A stretch of DNA of 64,000 nt, taken from Streptomyces noursei ATCC 11455 (GTDB lineage Bacteria > Actinomycetota > Actinomycetes > Streptomycetales > Streptomycetaceae). Made by a program: the position numbers and the translations under genes. The stretch is from positions 310,001-374,000 of the forward strand of contig NZ_CP011533.1 of NCBI RefSeq assembly GCF_001704275.1. The letters run 5' to 3'. Positions 25,886 through 35,123 of this stretch are shown here, one piece after another. The notes beneath the pieces were generated by a model that was given only the letters and a program-made list of their open reading frames with translations, did no database searches and was not told the origin of the DNA. Every line of letters begins with the position of its first letter. Positions within the stretch are counted from its first letter, which is position 1.

Positions 25886-26424
25886 GCGGCCAGCTCAAGG
25901 GCGTCGCGCCAGGTGGGACTCGGTGTGGTGAGACGACGGGTCATGTTCGCGATGGAGACCCAGTAGACGCGCGAGGCGGAGGTGTCGGGGCGGTGGTCGT
26001 ACTCACGAGCCAGGCGCCGGTGCAGCATCAACGTGCCGTTGACCTGCTCCACGATCCACCGCTTGGGCTGCGGGACGAAGCCTTTGCTCTGATCTTCGGG
26101 GTTGCGGCGGACGACCTCGACGTCGATGTCCATCAACGCGCCGTGGATGACGACTTGGTCCTTGAAGCCCTGGTCCACCAGGGCCTTCTCCAGCCGGTTC
26201 CCGCACCGTTCGGCGGCCTGGTCGAGCAGGGCTATGCCGGCCGTGTTGTCGTGGGCGGACGCGGCCAGCACCACGACGCCGACAACCAGCCCCAGCACGT
26301 CCACAGCCAGCCCCCGCTTGCGGCCCGACACCTTCTTGTTGGCATCCAGCCCCGTCGTGCTCTTCGGGACACCCGCGGCCGCACGCACGGACTGGGTGTC
26401 AAGGATCACGAGGGACGGGTCCTC
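25882..26424 (-). pseudogene. IS5-family transposase (type L), N-terminus missing
   Basis: The C-terminal ~178 residues remain: VILDTQSVRAAAGVPKSTTG, GRKRGLAVDVLGLVVGV, VVRRNPEDQSKGFVPQPKRW, VEQVNGTLMLHRRLAREYD. These fit the IS5/IS427-like group. The 5' part ends at the TA where the IS630/IS256 composite begins. The downstream 132-residue gene is coupled to it. Confidence 0.8.
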
Positions 26425-26490
26425 TACTGACGTTGAAGTCGGGTTGTCGTAGGGGCTGACGGTCGGTGATCGTCGCGGTATGCCGGGTGT

Positions 26491-26969
26491 ATGAGGTATC
26501 CGCAGGGTGGGGGTCTGACCGCGGAGCGGCAAGCGTTCCGTGAGCGGGTCCGGATGGAAGCGGTCGCGCTGTTCGCCGCAGGGCGGGGCAGCACGGACAT
26601 CGCGAAGGAGTTACGGGTCAGCGTCCGGTCGGTTCAGCGGTGGCGGCAGGCGTGGAGGGCGGCCGGTCAGGACGGGGTTCGTTCCCGTGGCCCGGCGTCC
26701 CGGCCGAAGCTGAGCGAGACCCTGTTCGCCGTCCTGGAGGAGGAACTGGCCAAGGGGCCGGTCGCTCACGGCTGGCCGGACCAGCGATGGACGCTGGCCA
26801 GGATCAAGACCCTGATCGGCCGCCGGTTCCACAAGTCGATGACGCTGTCAGGGATTTCGCAGATGCTGCGGAGGCATGGCTGGAGTCATCAGGTTCCGGC
26901 CCGCCGTGCGGTCGAGCGGGACGAGACGGCGGTGGCCGGCTGGGTGAAGGATGTGTGGCCACACGTGGA
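26491..26969 (+). pseudogene. IS630-family transposase, N-terminal half (plus orientation)
   Basis: Starts ATGAGGTATCCGCAG. HTH_29/32-type region: GSTDIAKELRVSVRSVQRWR and WTLARIKTLIGRRFHKSMTL. It ends at WVKDVWPHVE, where IS256 begins. The catalytic half is absent. Confidence 0.82.
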
Positions 26970-28447
26970 GAGGGTGTACACCAGGTTGTGTGAGTGAGCG
27001 ATGATTGCTCCTGTTGAGTCCGGTTCCTGCCCTGAACGGAAAGTGACACAGCGTGATATCGAGGCAGGACGACGAGATGCACCGTGCCGAGGCTGCGGAG
27101 CGGGTGAAGCGGGTGCTGTCGCCGGAGGCGATCGACGCGCTGATCGCGGACGCGAAGGACTCCGGGATCGGTCTGGACGGCCGGGGCGGTCTGTTGCAGC
27201 AGATGATGAAGCAGGTCATCGAGCGGGCCCTGCAGGCCGAGATGAGCGACCACCTCGGCTACGAGGCCGGCGATCCGGCCGGGCGGGGCAGCGGGAACAA
27301 CCGCAACGGCTCGTACCCGAAGACGGTGACGACCACGGCCGGCCCGGTCGAACTCGACGTGCCGCGAGACCGCAAGGGCGAGTTCGAGCCGCGGATCGTG
27401 CCGAAGGGGACCCGCAGGCTGGGGCAGGTCGACGAGATGATCCTGTCGCTCTACGCGCGCGGCATGACGACCCGTGACATCACCGCCCACCTGCACGAGG
27501 TCTACGGCGCCGAGGTGTCCCCGGCGCTGGTCTCGAAGGTCACCGACGTCATCGCCGATGAGGTGCAGTCCTGGCAGCACCGGCCGCTGGACGAGTGCTA
27601 CCCGATCTTGTATGTGGATGCGATCCGGATCAAGGTCCGGGACAACGGACACGTCGTCAACAAGGCCGCCCACCTGGTCATCGGCGTCGACGTGGACGGC
27701 ATCAAGAACGTCCCGGGCATCTGGCTCCAGGACAACGAAGGTGCCAAGTTCTGGCTGCACGTGCTGACCCAGCTCAAGCACCGAGGCCTGGCCGACGCCC
27801 TCGTGGTGTGCTGTGACGGCCTCAAGGGCCTGCCGGAGGCGATCGAGGCCGTCTGGCCCCAGGCGGTCACGCAGACGTGCGTCGTTCACTTGATCAGGTC
27901 GGCGCTGAAATACGTGAACTCCACCGACCGCAAGAAGGTCGCCGCCGCCCTCAAGCCCGTCTACACCGCCGTCGACGAGACCGCCGCCCTCGAAGCCCTC
28001 GAGGCCGTCCGCGAGGAGTGGGGGCGGCAGTATCCCGGCACGATCAGCGTGTTCGAGAACGCCTGGGCCCAGTTCATCCCGTTCCTCGACTTCGACCAGG
28101 ACATCCGCCGCGTCATCTACACGACCAATGCGATTGAGTCCATGAACCGCAACCTGCGCAAACTCGTCAAGACCAGCGGGCACTTCCCGTCCGACGACGC
28201 CGCCCTGAAGATGCTCTACCTCGGCATCCGCAACATCGAGGGCAGGCACATCGACGGCCACGGAACCAAAGTCCCCGCCGGCCGGATCCGCGGGACCGGG
28301 ACCCTCGGCTGGACCCGCGCCATGAACCAGTTCAAGATCCGCTTCGGCGACCGGCTCCCCCTCTAACCATCAACCGACAGTAACCAACGGCAGGAACCAG
28401 ACCAACAGAGCACAACAGGCATCACACACAAACCAGTTGACATCCCC
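26970..28447. mobile_element. IS256-family element, copy 2 (1478 bp)
   Basis: Same ends and length as copies 1 and 3. No target duplication. Confidence 0.9.
27053..28366 (+). CDS. IS256-family transposase (copy 2)
   Basis: 437 residues, identical in translation to copies 1 and 3, with all three presumed catalytic acids (LYVDAIRIK, VCCDGLKG, FENAWAQF). Intact. Confidence 0.9.
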   Translation: MISRQDDEMHRAEAAERVKRVLSPEAIDALIADAKDSGIGLDGRGGLLQQMMKQVIERALQAEMSDHLGYEAGDPAGRGSGNNRNGSYPKTVTTTAGPVELDVPRDRKGEFEPRIVPKGTRRLGQVDEMILSLYARGMTTRDITAHLHEVYGAEVSPALVSKVTDVIADEVQSWQHRPLDECYPILYVDAIRIKVRDNGHVVNKAAHLVIGVDVDGIKNVPGIWLQDNEGAKFWLHVLTQLKHRGLADALVVCCDGLKGLPEAIEAVWPQAVTQTCVVHLIRSALKYVNSTDRKKVAAALKPVYTAVDETAALEALEAVREEWGRQYPGTISVFENAWAQFIPFLDFDQDIRRVIYTTNAIESMNRNLRKLVKTSGHFPSDDAALKMLYLGIRNIEGRHIDGHGTKVPAGRIRGTGTLGWTRAMNQFKIRFGDRLPL

Positions 28448-28936
28448 CCGCGGTGTTTCCACGTGTGGCCACACATCCTTCACCCAGCCGGCCACCGCCG
28501 TCTCGTCCCGCTCGACCGCACGGCGGGCCGGAACCTGATGACTCCAGCCATGCCTCCGCAGCATCTGCGAAATCCCTGACAGCGTCATCGACTTGTGGAA
28601 CCGGCGGCCGATCAGGGTCTTGATCCTGGCCAGCGTCCATCGCTGGTCCGGCCAGCCGTGAGCGACCGGCCCCTTGGCCAGTTCCTCCTCCAGGACGGCG
28701 AACAACGACTCGCTCAGCTTCGGCCGGGACGCCGGGCCACGGGAACGAACCCCGTCCTGACCGGCCGCCCTCCACGCCTGCCGCCACCGCTGAACCGACC
28801 GGACGCTGACCCGTAACTCCTTCGCGATGTCCGTGCTGCCCCGCCCTGCGGCGAACAGCGCGACCGCTTCCATCCGGACCCGCTCACGGAACGCTTGCCG
28901 CTCCGCGGTCAGACCCCCACCCTGCGGATACCTCAT
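28448..28936 (-). pseudogene. IS630-family transposase, N-terminal half (minus orientation)
   Basis: Inverted repeat of 26491-26969 apart from a few changes (KLSESLFAV instead of KLSETLFAV) and extending 12 bases further, to the CCGCGGTG boundary. Confidence 0.82.
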
Positions 28937-29002
28937 ACACCCGGCATACCGCGACGATCACCGACCGTCAGCCCCTACGACAACCCGACTTCAACGTCAG
29001 TA

Positions 29003-30178
29003 GCAGGCCGGGCGGGGGCGCGCCTGCTGGCGGCACTCGCGGTGGGCCTGTCGCGGCACACCGCTCTGCGCACGCTGCTGCGCATCCCGTTGTCCGCCGG
29101 GCGGGTGCCCCGCGTGATCGGCGTCGACGACTTCGCTCTGCGCCGGCGGCACCGCTATGCCACCGTGGTGATCGATGCCGAGAGCCATGAGCGGATCGAC
29201 GTACGGTGCGACCGCACCGCCGACACGCTGGAAGCGTGGCTACGCGAGCATCCGGGCATCGAGGTTGTGTGCCGCGACGGCTCCGCGACCTACGCCGAGT
29301 CCATCCGCCGCGCTCTGCCCGACGCGGTGCAGGTCGCAGACAGGTGGCATCTGTGGCACAACCTGTGCGAAGCCGCCCTCAGCGAGGTGAAGGCGCAGAG
29401 CAGCTGCTGGGCCACCGTGCTGGACGCGCCCGTGTACGACGGGCCCCGTGCCCAGACCACCCTCGAACGCTGGCACCAGGTCCATGGACTCCTCGACCAG
29501 GGGGTGGGCCTGCTCGAATGCGCCCGCCGTCTGCAGCTGGCCCTGAACACCGTCAAGCGCTATGCCCGCACCGACCGGCCCGAGCGGATGCTCCGTGTCC
29601 CCAAGTACCGGATCAGCCTCGTGGACCCCTACCGCGAGCACCTACGCAAACGCCGCACCGAAGACCCCGCCGTCCCCGTCAAGCGCCTCTTCGAAGAGAT
29701 CAAGGCTCTCGGCTTCACAGGCTGCCTGAACCTCCTGCACAAGTACATCAACCAAGGCCGGGCGGACGCCGACCGCAGCCACATCTCCCCGCGCCGGCTC
29801 GCCTGGATGCTCCTCACCAGGCCCGACAACCTCAAGACCGAGCATCGCGATCTTCTGGCGCGTCTCGCCGACGCCTGCCCCGAGATGACTCAACTAGCCG
29901 CCCATATCGGGGACTTCGCCGAACTCCTGACACCTTGCGCAGGAAACGCCGACGGGCTCCCGCGCTGGATCATCCAGGTCCGCGCAGTCGACCTGCCCCA
30001 TCTGCACGCCTTCACCCGGGGCCTGGAACGGGACCGCGACGCCGTGATCGCCGCGCTCACCCTTCCCTACAGCAACGGCCCCACCGAGGGCGTCAACACC
30101 AAGACCAAGCGGATCGCGCGCCAGATGCACGGACGAGCAGGCTTCGCTCTCCTTCGCCACCGCATCCTCCTCGGATAG
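29003..30178 (+). pseudogene. ISL3-family transposase, N-terminus missing
   Basis: About 390 residues of the DDE core: RVIGVDDFALRRRHRYATVV, CRDGSATYAESIRRALPDAV, ADRWHLWHNL, and the C-terminal SNGPTEGVNTKTKRIARQMH. A different subgroup from the ISL3 at 23.3 kb. The zinc-finger N-terminus is cut by the IS630 composite at 29002. The C-terminus is intact. Confidence 0.85.
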
Positions 30179-30212
30179 CAGTGCGCTCCGTCACCACCGA
30201 ATGTGAGACAGG

Positions 30213-31118
30213 GAGGGTTATTCACGTAGGCCTCACCAGCCTCTTGTGTAGAAGGTGAGGGCGGTGACGGTCTTGACGATGTCGGGGAAGCGGGTGAGGG
30301 GGCCGCGGTAGCGGGTGGCGAGAATCTTCCAGTTCTTCAGGTGCGCGATGGCCCGTTCGACTGCGGCTCGGAGCGTGTTGACGGAGCGGTTGGCTCTCTT
30401 GTCTCCGGCGGATCGTTCCTGGCCGGGCGGCTTGCGCCTGGGGGTGAACAGTCAGGAGCCGGCGTAGCCCAGGTCGCCTATGCCCTCGCGTTCGGCGAAG
30501 GCCTCGGGGAAGTGGGACTGGCGCCAGGCGTGCATGTCGTGCCGGCTGCCGGGCACCGGCGCGGAGACCGCGAGCAGGTCGCCGGCGAGAGTGGCGGCGA
30601 TCTGCAGGTTGAAGCCGGTGTCGCGGTGCTTGCCGGAGAACATCGTGGTGCCCTCGCTGGACCAGTCCCACGTCGTGACCAAGGTGCCATCCACGAGTAC
30701 GATCCGGCCGGCAGAGGCCTCGGTGGGATCGGGAACGTGCGTGGCCAGGACCTTCTCCACCATCGGCAGCAGGGCCGTCCATCGCCTGGAGACGGTGGCC
30801 TGGGAGATCCCGAACAACTCGGCGGCCACCTCCTGGACTGGGTTCTGCCGCAGCAGGAACAGCACCAACACCACCGACTTGTACAGGCCCAGCGCCCACA
30901 TCCGCCCCGGCATCACCGGTGGGTCCGGATCCTGCACGAGCTCTTGGTGAACTCGTGCGACCAGCCCGTCAAGTTGCTCGGTGTCCAGTCCTGTCGCAAT
31001 GTTCCAGCTCAACGGCCCTGCCACGGTGGTTAACTGACGCTCTCTCAAACGTCACGCTACCGAGCAGGGCCGTCCTCGTGATCAAGAACGATGGTTGAAA
31101 CCCCCGTGAATAGGCCTC
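30213..31118. mobile_element. IS5-family element type A, copy A4
   Basis: 906 bp, minus orientation. Flanks AGG (left) and CAG (right) are not a perfect duplication. Confidence 0.87.
30233..31048 (-). pseudogene. Type A transposase with a nonsense codon (A4)
   Basis: TTG start at 31048; codon 199 is TGA (30452-30454). Otherwise as the intact copy. Confidence 0.87.
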
Positions 31119-31200
31119 CAGGGCCGTTGACCGTACAGACCCCCCTCGGCCCGTATCCCGAGCGGCTACGGGAGAGATATTAGGGGAGCGCAGTCGAGTG

Positions 31201-31237
31201 TCTCCCTTTTCCCCTCTGATGGAGGGGAAAAGGGAGA
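31201..31237. terminator. Perfect 16-bp hairpin downstream of His-rich gene 1
   Basis: TCTCCCTTTTCCCCTC pairs perfectly with GAGGGGAAAAGGGAGA across a 5-base loop, 12 bp after the stop codon. The length and position suggest a transcription terminator or mRNA stabiliser. A related hairpin follows the second gene at the same place. Confidence 0.8.
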
Positions 31238-31249
31238 CGGTGAGTCTAT

Positions 31250-31555
31250 CTAGCTCTCGGGGTGGTAGGTGTCCCCGTAATTCTCTTGCGGGTATCCCGA
31301 GTCGAACGAACCCTGGTAAAAGTCGGTGGTGACATGGCGATGGGCGTGTCGGTTATGCCTGTGGTGGTGCCTGGCGTGGTGTGTGCCGTGGTGGCTGTTC
31401 CGGGAACTGCCTTTGGGTGTAAAGGTGACGGAATGGGTGTGAGGGCCTGAGGCTGGCGCTGCGTAGGCAGCGGTCCCCACCCCTGCGGCGACTCCGGTAA
31501 AGAGGACTGCTAATGCCGTAGCCGTGGCTAATCGAGATGTGATTGCGTGAAACAT
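31250..31555 (-). CDS. Small secreted histidine-rich protein 1
   Basis: 101 residues from ATG 31555, with AGGAG eight bases upstream. The signal peptide (SRLATATALAVLFTGVAAGV) has probable cleavage after AAYA. The mature part is about 70 residues with a His cluster (some 15 His in HHGTHHARHHHRHNRHAHRH) and a Tyr/Asp tail (SFDSGYPQENYGDTYHPES). No Cys. It is a paralogue of the gene at 32747-33016, with near-identical leader and 5' region. I do not know this family. The His density suggests metal or anionic-surface binding outside the cell (inference). Confidence 0.75.
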   Translation of the reverse strand: MFHAITSRLATATALAVLFTGVAAGVGTAAYAAPASGPHTHSVTFTPKGSSRNSHHGTHHARHHHRHNRHAHRHVTTDFYQGSFDSGYPQENYGDTYHPES

Positions 31556-31591
31556 TCAGTATTCTCCTGTTCTTGTGATTCCGTCGGCGTG

Positions 31592-31614
31592 GCACAGGCC
31601 ATGGGTGTCTGTGC
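31592..31614. promoter_or_regulatory. Inverted repeat upstream of His-rich gene 1
   Basis: Read on the gene's strand, arms GCACAGAC / GCCTGTGC. Relative to the other two copies (GCACGGAC / GTCCGTGC) one pair changed from G-C to A-T on both arms, and one pair is now a mismatch. The paired change hints that base pairing or dyad symmetry is maintained. Confidence 0.5.
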
Positions 31615-31720
31615 TTCGACGGAAGTACTATCCTCGATCTTGTTTGAGGGGCAGCCAGCTGGCTGACGGCATGATGCGTTCTTAGGTTTCAAGATCGAGT
31701 AGCTGGAGTGCGTGGTCGGT

Positions 31721-32627
31721 CAGTGAGCGTCTTTCATCCACTGTTTCTGCAGGTCAGGAGCGTGTGGATGGCTGTGGTGATGCGTGTGATGCGGTTGGTT
31801 GAGTAGCGTGCTCGGCGAAGGATGTGCCACGACTTCAGTTGGGCGAAGGCGCGTTCGCCGGGTGCTCATAGTCGTGCGTGGTCGCGGTTGAACTGTTGGT
31901 AGTGCTCGGGTTGTTGTTGGTGGTTCTTGTAGGGGGTGCGGACGGTTGAGCCGGCGCCTTGGTAGGCGCGGTCGGCTAGGACGAGGATGTGCCGGGTCAG
32001 GCAGGCCTGGACGATGCCGTGGGCCCGGGCTGCGGTCAGGCCATGGGTACGTCCCGGCAGGGCGCGGGAGAACCACAAGGGTGTGCCGTCCGGGGCGGCG
32101 ATGACCTGCACGTTCATCCCATGCCGCTTGTGCTTTTGGCTGTAGTACGGCGCATCCGCGGCGATCCGGTCGGTCGGGATCAGCGTCCCGTCAACGATCA
32201 CGAAGTCGCCTTCGCCCAGACCGGCCAGGGCCTCGTGAAGGCCCGGGGCCCAGAAAGCGAGGAGGTCCAGGGTCTCGTCTACGTACCGCCAGGCCGTCGT
32301 GACGGAGACACCGAAACCCGCTGCGACCTGCGCGAACGTCTCATTCTTCCGCAGGTGTGCGAGGACGAGAAGGGCCTGTTTGAAGCAACCCAGCCGCCAC
32401 CACGGCGAGTTGATCTCCTGCCTGCGGGCGTAGATGAGCCAGGAAACGTGCTCAACGACCTCGTGAGGGACATCGAGCATAACAGGATAAGCAACCAACA
32501 GGGCCCCTCGGACGCCGGTGTGATGACGGGAATCACCACGCCAACGACCAGGGCCTGCCCTGTCCCCCACACCCCACCTGACCAGGCACTTCACCCCTCA
32601 AGGGCCAGGATGAAAGAGGCTCAGTGA
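31721..32627. mobile_element. IS5-family element type G, copy G3
   Basis: Ends TCAGTGAGCGTCTTTCATCC and complement CTGAGCCTCTTTCATCCTGG. It is inserted in the upstream segment of His-rich block 1. Confidence 0.8.
31734..32498 (-). pseudogene. Type G transposase with a nonsense codon (G3)
   Basis: Same layout as G1 from a TTG at 32498 (VAYPVMLDVPHEVVEHVSWL). The Arg codon before APGERAFAQLK is now TGA (about 31866-31868), so the product stops just before the presumed catalytic Glu. As in type A copies, it is a CGA-to-TGA change. Confidence 0.82.
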
Positions 32628-32701
32628 GGTATCGCCTATTCGGGCGGAGGTCGCATGGGGTCGCATGGTCTCCAAGATTCGGGGTAAAGCTCAGCTGCGT
32701 G

Positions 32702-32737
32702 TCTCCCTTTTCTCCTCTGTTGGAGGGGAAAAGGGAG
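32702..32737. terminator. 16-bp hairpin downstream of His-rich gene 2
   Basis: TCTCCCTTTTCTCCTC pairs with GAGGGGAAAAGGGAGA with one weak pair, about 10 bp after the stop codon. Confidence 0.75.
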
Positions 32738-32746
32738 AAGTCGAGC

Positions 32747-33016
32747 TTATCTAGCTTCCGGGTAGTAGGTGTCCCCGCAGTACCCTGAGTCGAACGAATC
32801 GTGGTACAAGTCGGTGGTGGCCCCATGGCGATGGGTGTGTCGGTGGTGCCTGTGGTGTGTGCCGTGGTGGCCGTTGAAGGTGGCGGCATGGGCGTGCGGG
32901 CCTGAGGTTGTGGCAGGCGCCGCGTAGGCAGCGGTCCCCACTCCTGCGGCGACTCCGGTAAAGAGGACTGCTAATGCCGTAGCTGTGGCTAATCGGGATG
33001 TGATTGCACGAAACAT
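32747..33016 (-). CDS. Small secreted histidine-rich protein 2
   Basis: 89 residues from ATG 33016 with AGGAG upstream. The leader is almost identical to gene 1 (MFRAITSRLATATALAVLFT). The mature part is shorter (His cluster HHGTHHRHHRHTHRH) with a similar acidic/aromatic end (SFDSGYCGDTYYPEAR) that here includes one Cys. The sequence between leader and His cluster has diverged more than leader and tail, which suggests an old tandem duplication followed by change in the mature peptide. Function unknown. Confidence 0.75.
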   Translation of the reverse strand: MFRAITSRLATATALAVLFTGVAAGVGTAAYAAPATTSGPHAHAATFNGHHGTHHRHHRHTHRHGATTDLYHDSFDSGYCGDTYYPEAR

Positions 33017-33052
33017 TCAGCATTCTCCTATTCTTGTGATTCCGTCGGCGTG

Positions 33053-33075
33053 GCACGGACCATGAATGTCCGTGC
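33053..33075. promoter_or_regulatory. Inverted repeat upstream of His-rich gene 2
   Basis: Perfect 8-bp arms GCACGGAC / GTCCGTGC, loop 7, at the same distance from the start codon as in the other copies. Confidence 0.55.
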
Positions 33076-33198
33076 TTCGACGGAAGTACGTGCCTCGATC
33101 TTGTATGAGGGGCCGCCAGCTCGCTGACAGGGCTGATGCGTTCTCAGGTTTCAATGAGGGGCCCTGCGCTTCTCGGATAGCGGTATTGAAGGTTTTCC

Positions 33199-34080
33199 TT
33201 ATGTCACTGCCTGCAACTCCTCGTACTCGGCGTGGACTTCTGCGGGGGTCTTGTAGCCGAGTCCGGAGTGGAGGCGTTTTCGATTGTAGAACATCTCGAT
33301 GTAGCGAACGATCGCTCGGTGGGCATGTGCGAGTGTTGGGAACGTAGTTCGGTGCACGAGTTCGTTTTTGAGGGCGCCGAAGAAGGATTCAGCCATCGCA
33401 TTGTCCCAACAGACACCGGTGCGGCCGACCGAAGCTCGCAGGCCCAACGAGCCGAGCTTACGACGAAGTTCCCGAGACGTGTATTGACTGCCGCGATCGG
33501 AATGAAATATGCAGCCTTCGGCGAGGTCGATGTTCCGGGCCGCCATATCGAGTGCATCCGATATGAGAGAGGTCTTCATGTGGTCGGCCATCGCCCAGCC
33601 GACCACAGCTATGGTGTGGCAGTCGATGACGGTTGCGAGATAAAGGAACCCGGCCCAGGTGTGAACGTAGGTGATATCGCTGACCAGTTTGCGCCCGGGA
33701 GCGTCAGCGGTGAAGTCACGGGCCAGAAGGTCTGGCGTGGCCGGCGCCGCATCATCGGCGATCGTGGTCGCCCGCCAGGGCCGCGGCTGGCACGGCACCA
33801 GACCGAGCTCGCGCATCAGCGCGCGGACCAGTTCTGCTCCGGCCTGCACGTTCATTCGCTGGAGCGCGGCGTGGACACGCCGGTAGCCGTAGGTCTCTTG
33901 CGAGTCAGAGAAGACCTGGAGGATGACGGTCTTCAGTTCTGCACGGCGCTTCGCCGTGGCCGACAATGGCCTCGATCTCCAATGGTAAAAGCCCGACGTG
34001 GACACTCCCGCCCAGGCGCACATCTGCTGCACGGGAAAGTTGTCAGACTCGCCGTCGATGAACTCGTACTTCTCCGTCAC
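33199..34080 (-). CDS. IS3 type E transposase OrfB (E2)
   Basis: 293 residues, intact: DITYVHTWAGFLYLAT, HSDRGSQYTSREL, ESFFGALKNEL. A few residues differ from E1. Confidence 0.88.
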   Translation of the reverse strand: MTEKYEFIDGESDNFPVQQMCAWAGVSTSGFYHWRSRPLSATAKRRAELKTVILQVFSDSQETYGYRRVHAALQRMNVQAGAELVRALMRELGLVPCQPRPWRATTIADDAAPATPDLLARDFTADAPGRKLVSDITYVHTWAGFLYLATVIDCHTIAVVGWAMADHMKTSLISDALDMAARNIDLAEGCIFHSDRGSQYTSRELRRKLGSLGLRASVGRTGVCWDNAMAESFFGALKNELVHRTTFPTLAHAHRAIVRYIEMFYNRKRLHSGLGYKTPAEVHAEYEELQAVT

Positions 34081-34367
34081 CGGTATTCCTGGGCGAAGAA
34101 GGCCGCAGCTTTTCCCAGGAACTCGGTCTTCATGCGGAGTTCCCGGTTCTCACGTTCCAATTCGCGAAGGCGGGCACGTTCGCTGATGTTCAACGGGGGC
34201 TCCTCACCGGCGTGCTCTTGCCGGTACCGGCTGACCCAGGTGCCCAGCGTTCCCTCGTTCACCTGTATCTCTCGGGCGACCTCAGCGATCGGGCGGGACT
34301 CCACAACCACCATCTTGACCGCCTCGTCCCGAAATTCGGGACTGAACTTCCTACGCTTCTGTGCCAC
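34077..34367 (-). CDS. IS3 type E OrfA (E2)
   Basis: 96 residues, identical to the E1 protein; HTH plus coiled tail. Four-base overlap with orfB. Confidence 0.87.
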   Translation of the reverse strand: MAQKRRKFSPEFRDEAVKMVVVESRPIAEVAREIQVNEGTLGTWVSRYRQEHAGEEPPLNISERARLRELERENRELRMKTEFLGKAAAFFAQEYR

Positions 34368-34474
34368 GTGCTCTCTCCGTCGTTCTGGACTTCGATCCTA
34401 TGGGGACCGCTGTCCGAGAACTTCGGGGCTCCTCACAAGTCACAAGGTCGAGTAGGTGGAGTGTAGGGTCTTGA

Positions 34475-34915
34475 CCTGCCGGCCCGTGGGTCAGTTCGGT
34501 GAGCCGGGCGGGATTGGCCCGTCCAGGAGTGAGGCTGGTGACCGCAGGGGCGAGGTGAAGGTGGTCTCGCCGGTCGTGCGGTGGGTGCGGCGACGCTTGA
34601 GCTTGATTGCCTGGACCGCGTGTGGAAAGGGCAGGGTCGGCCGGACCGTGCAGACCTTCAGGCGACGGATCTTGTCTTCCATGCGCCCGTTTGTGGGTGC
34701 GGTGTTGAAGTGGGGCCTCCTGTCAGGGCAGGTGCCGCAGCTGGCGGCGGGAGTGCCTCGGGTTGTCCTTGAAGGCCGGGATGGAGTGGGCGCCCCGGGC
34801 GGTGATCTGCTCGGCGTGGCTGGTCTGGGTGCGCATTGCGTCGGCGGTGACGACGTGGCCGTCGAGAGGACAGAACGCGACAACACGAACGCAGACATGG
34901 CAGACTGACGGCACA
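34475..34915 (-). pseudogene. Decayed ISAs1 transposase, second copy
   Basis: Same fragments and breaks as 8077-8545 (HVVTADAMRTQTSHAEQI; KVCTVRPTLPFPHAVQAI). Part of the duplicated block 34441-35121. The 200 bp after it (34916-35123) hold no gene. Confidence 0.7.
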
Positions 34916-35123
34916 TCGAAGCATCTCCATTGTTTGCAGGCGAGTTGGTAGCTCACCCATATCAACGGAGCTTCGGCATCTCCGGTCACACCGCAGTTGA
35001 CCAGCACATTCACGAGATCACAGCGACCTTACAAGAGCCCTGCGCGTGCAGCACCACGCTTTTAAGAGCGTGTGACAACTCCTGTCGTGTGTCAACCTTT
35101 GTCAGCGGGTCGTCACGCTGCCT

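Larger units (their letters stand above)
26425..29002. mobile_element. Palindromic composite: two inverted IS630 left halves around IS256 copy 2
   Basis: Both outer borders are the same IS630 tip (TACTGACGTTGAAGTCGG inward) next to TA. Each side holds the 5' half of the same transposase in opposite orientation, with IS256 between. The IS256 flanks differ: CACGTGGA on the left, CCGCGGTG on the right. The right flank is identical to that of IS256 copy 3, so this structure was probably derived from the 36.4-39.1 kb nest by recombination. Confidence 0.8.
33155..34435. mobile_element. IS3-family element type E, copy E2 (1281 bp)
   Basis: Same ends as E1. CAA direct repeats at 33152-33154 and 34436-34438 mark a 3-bp target duplication within the upstream segment of His-rich block 2. 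Confidence 0.9.

Noticed and set aside
31250..33016. Chaplin genes
   Set aside because: Size and signal peptide are similar, but the chaplin domain with its paired Cys and Gly/Asn-rich hydrophobic repeats is absent; the mature region is His-rich instead.
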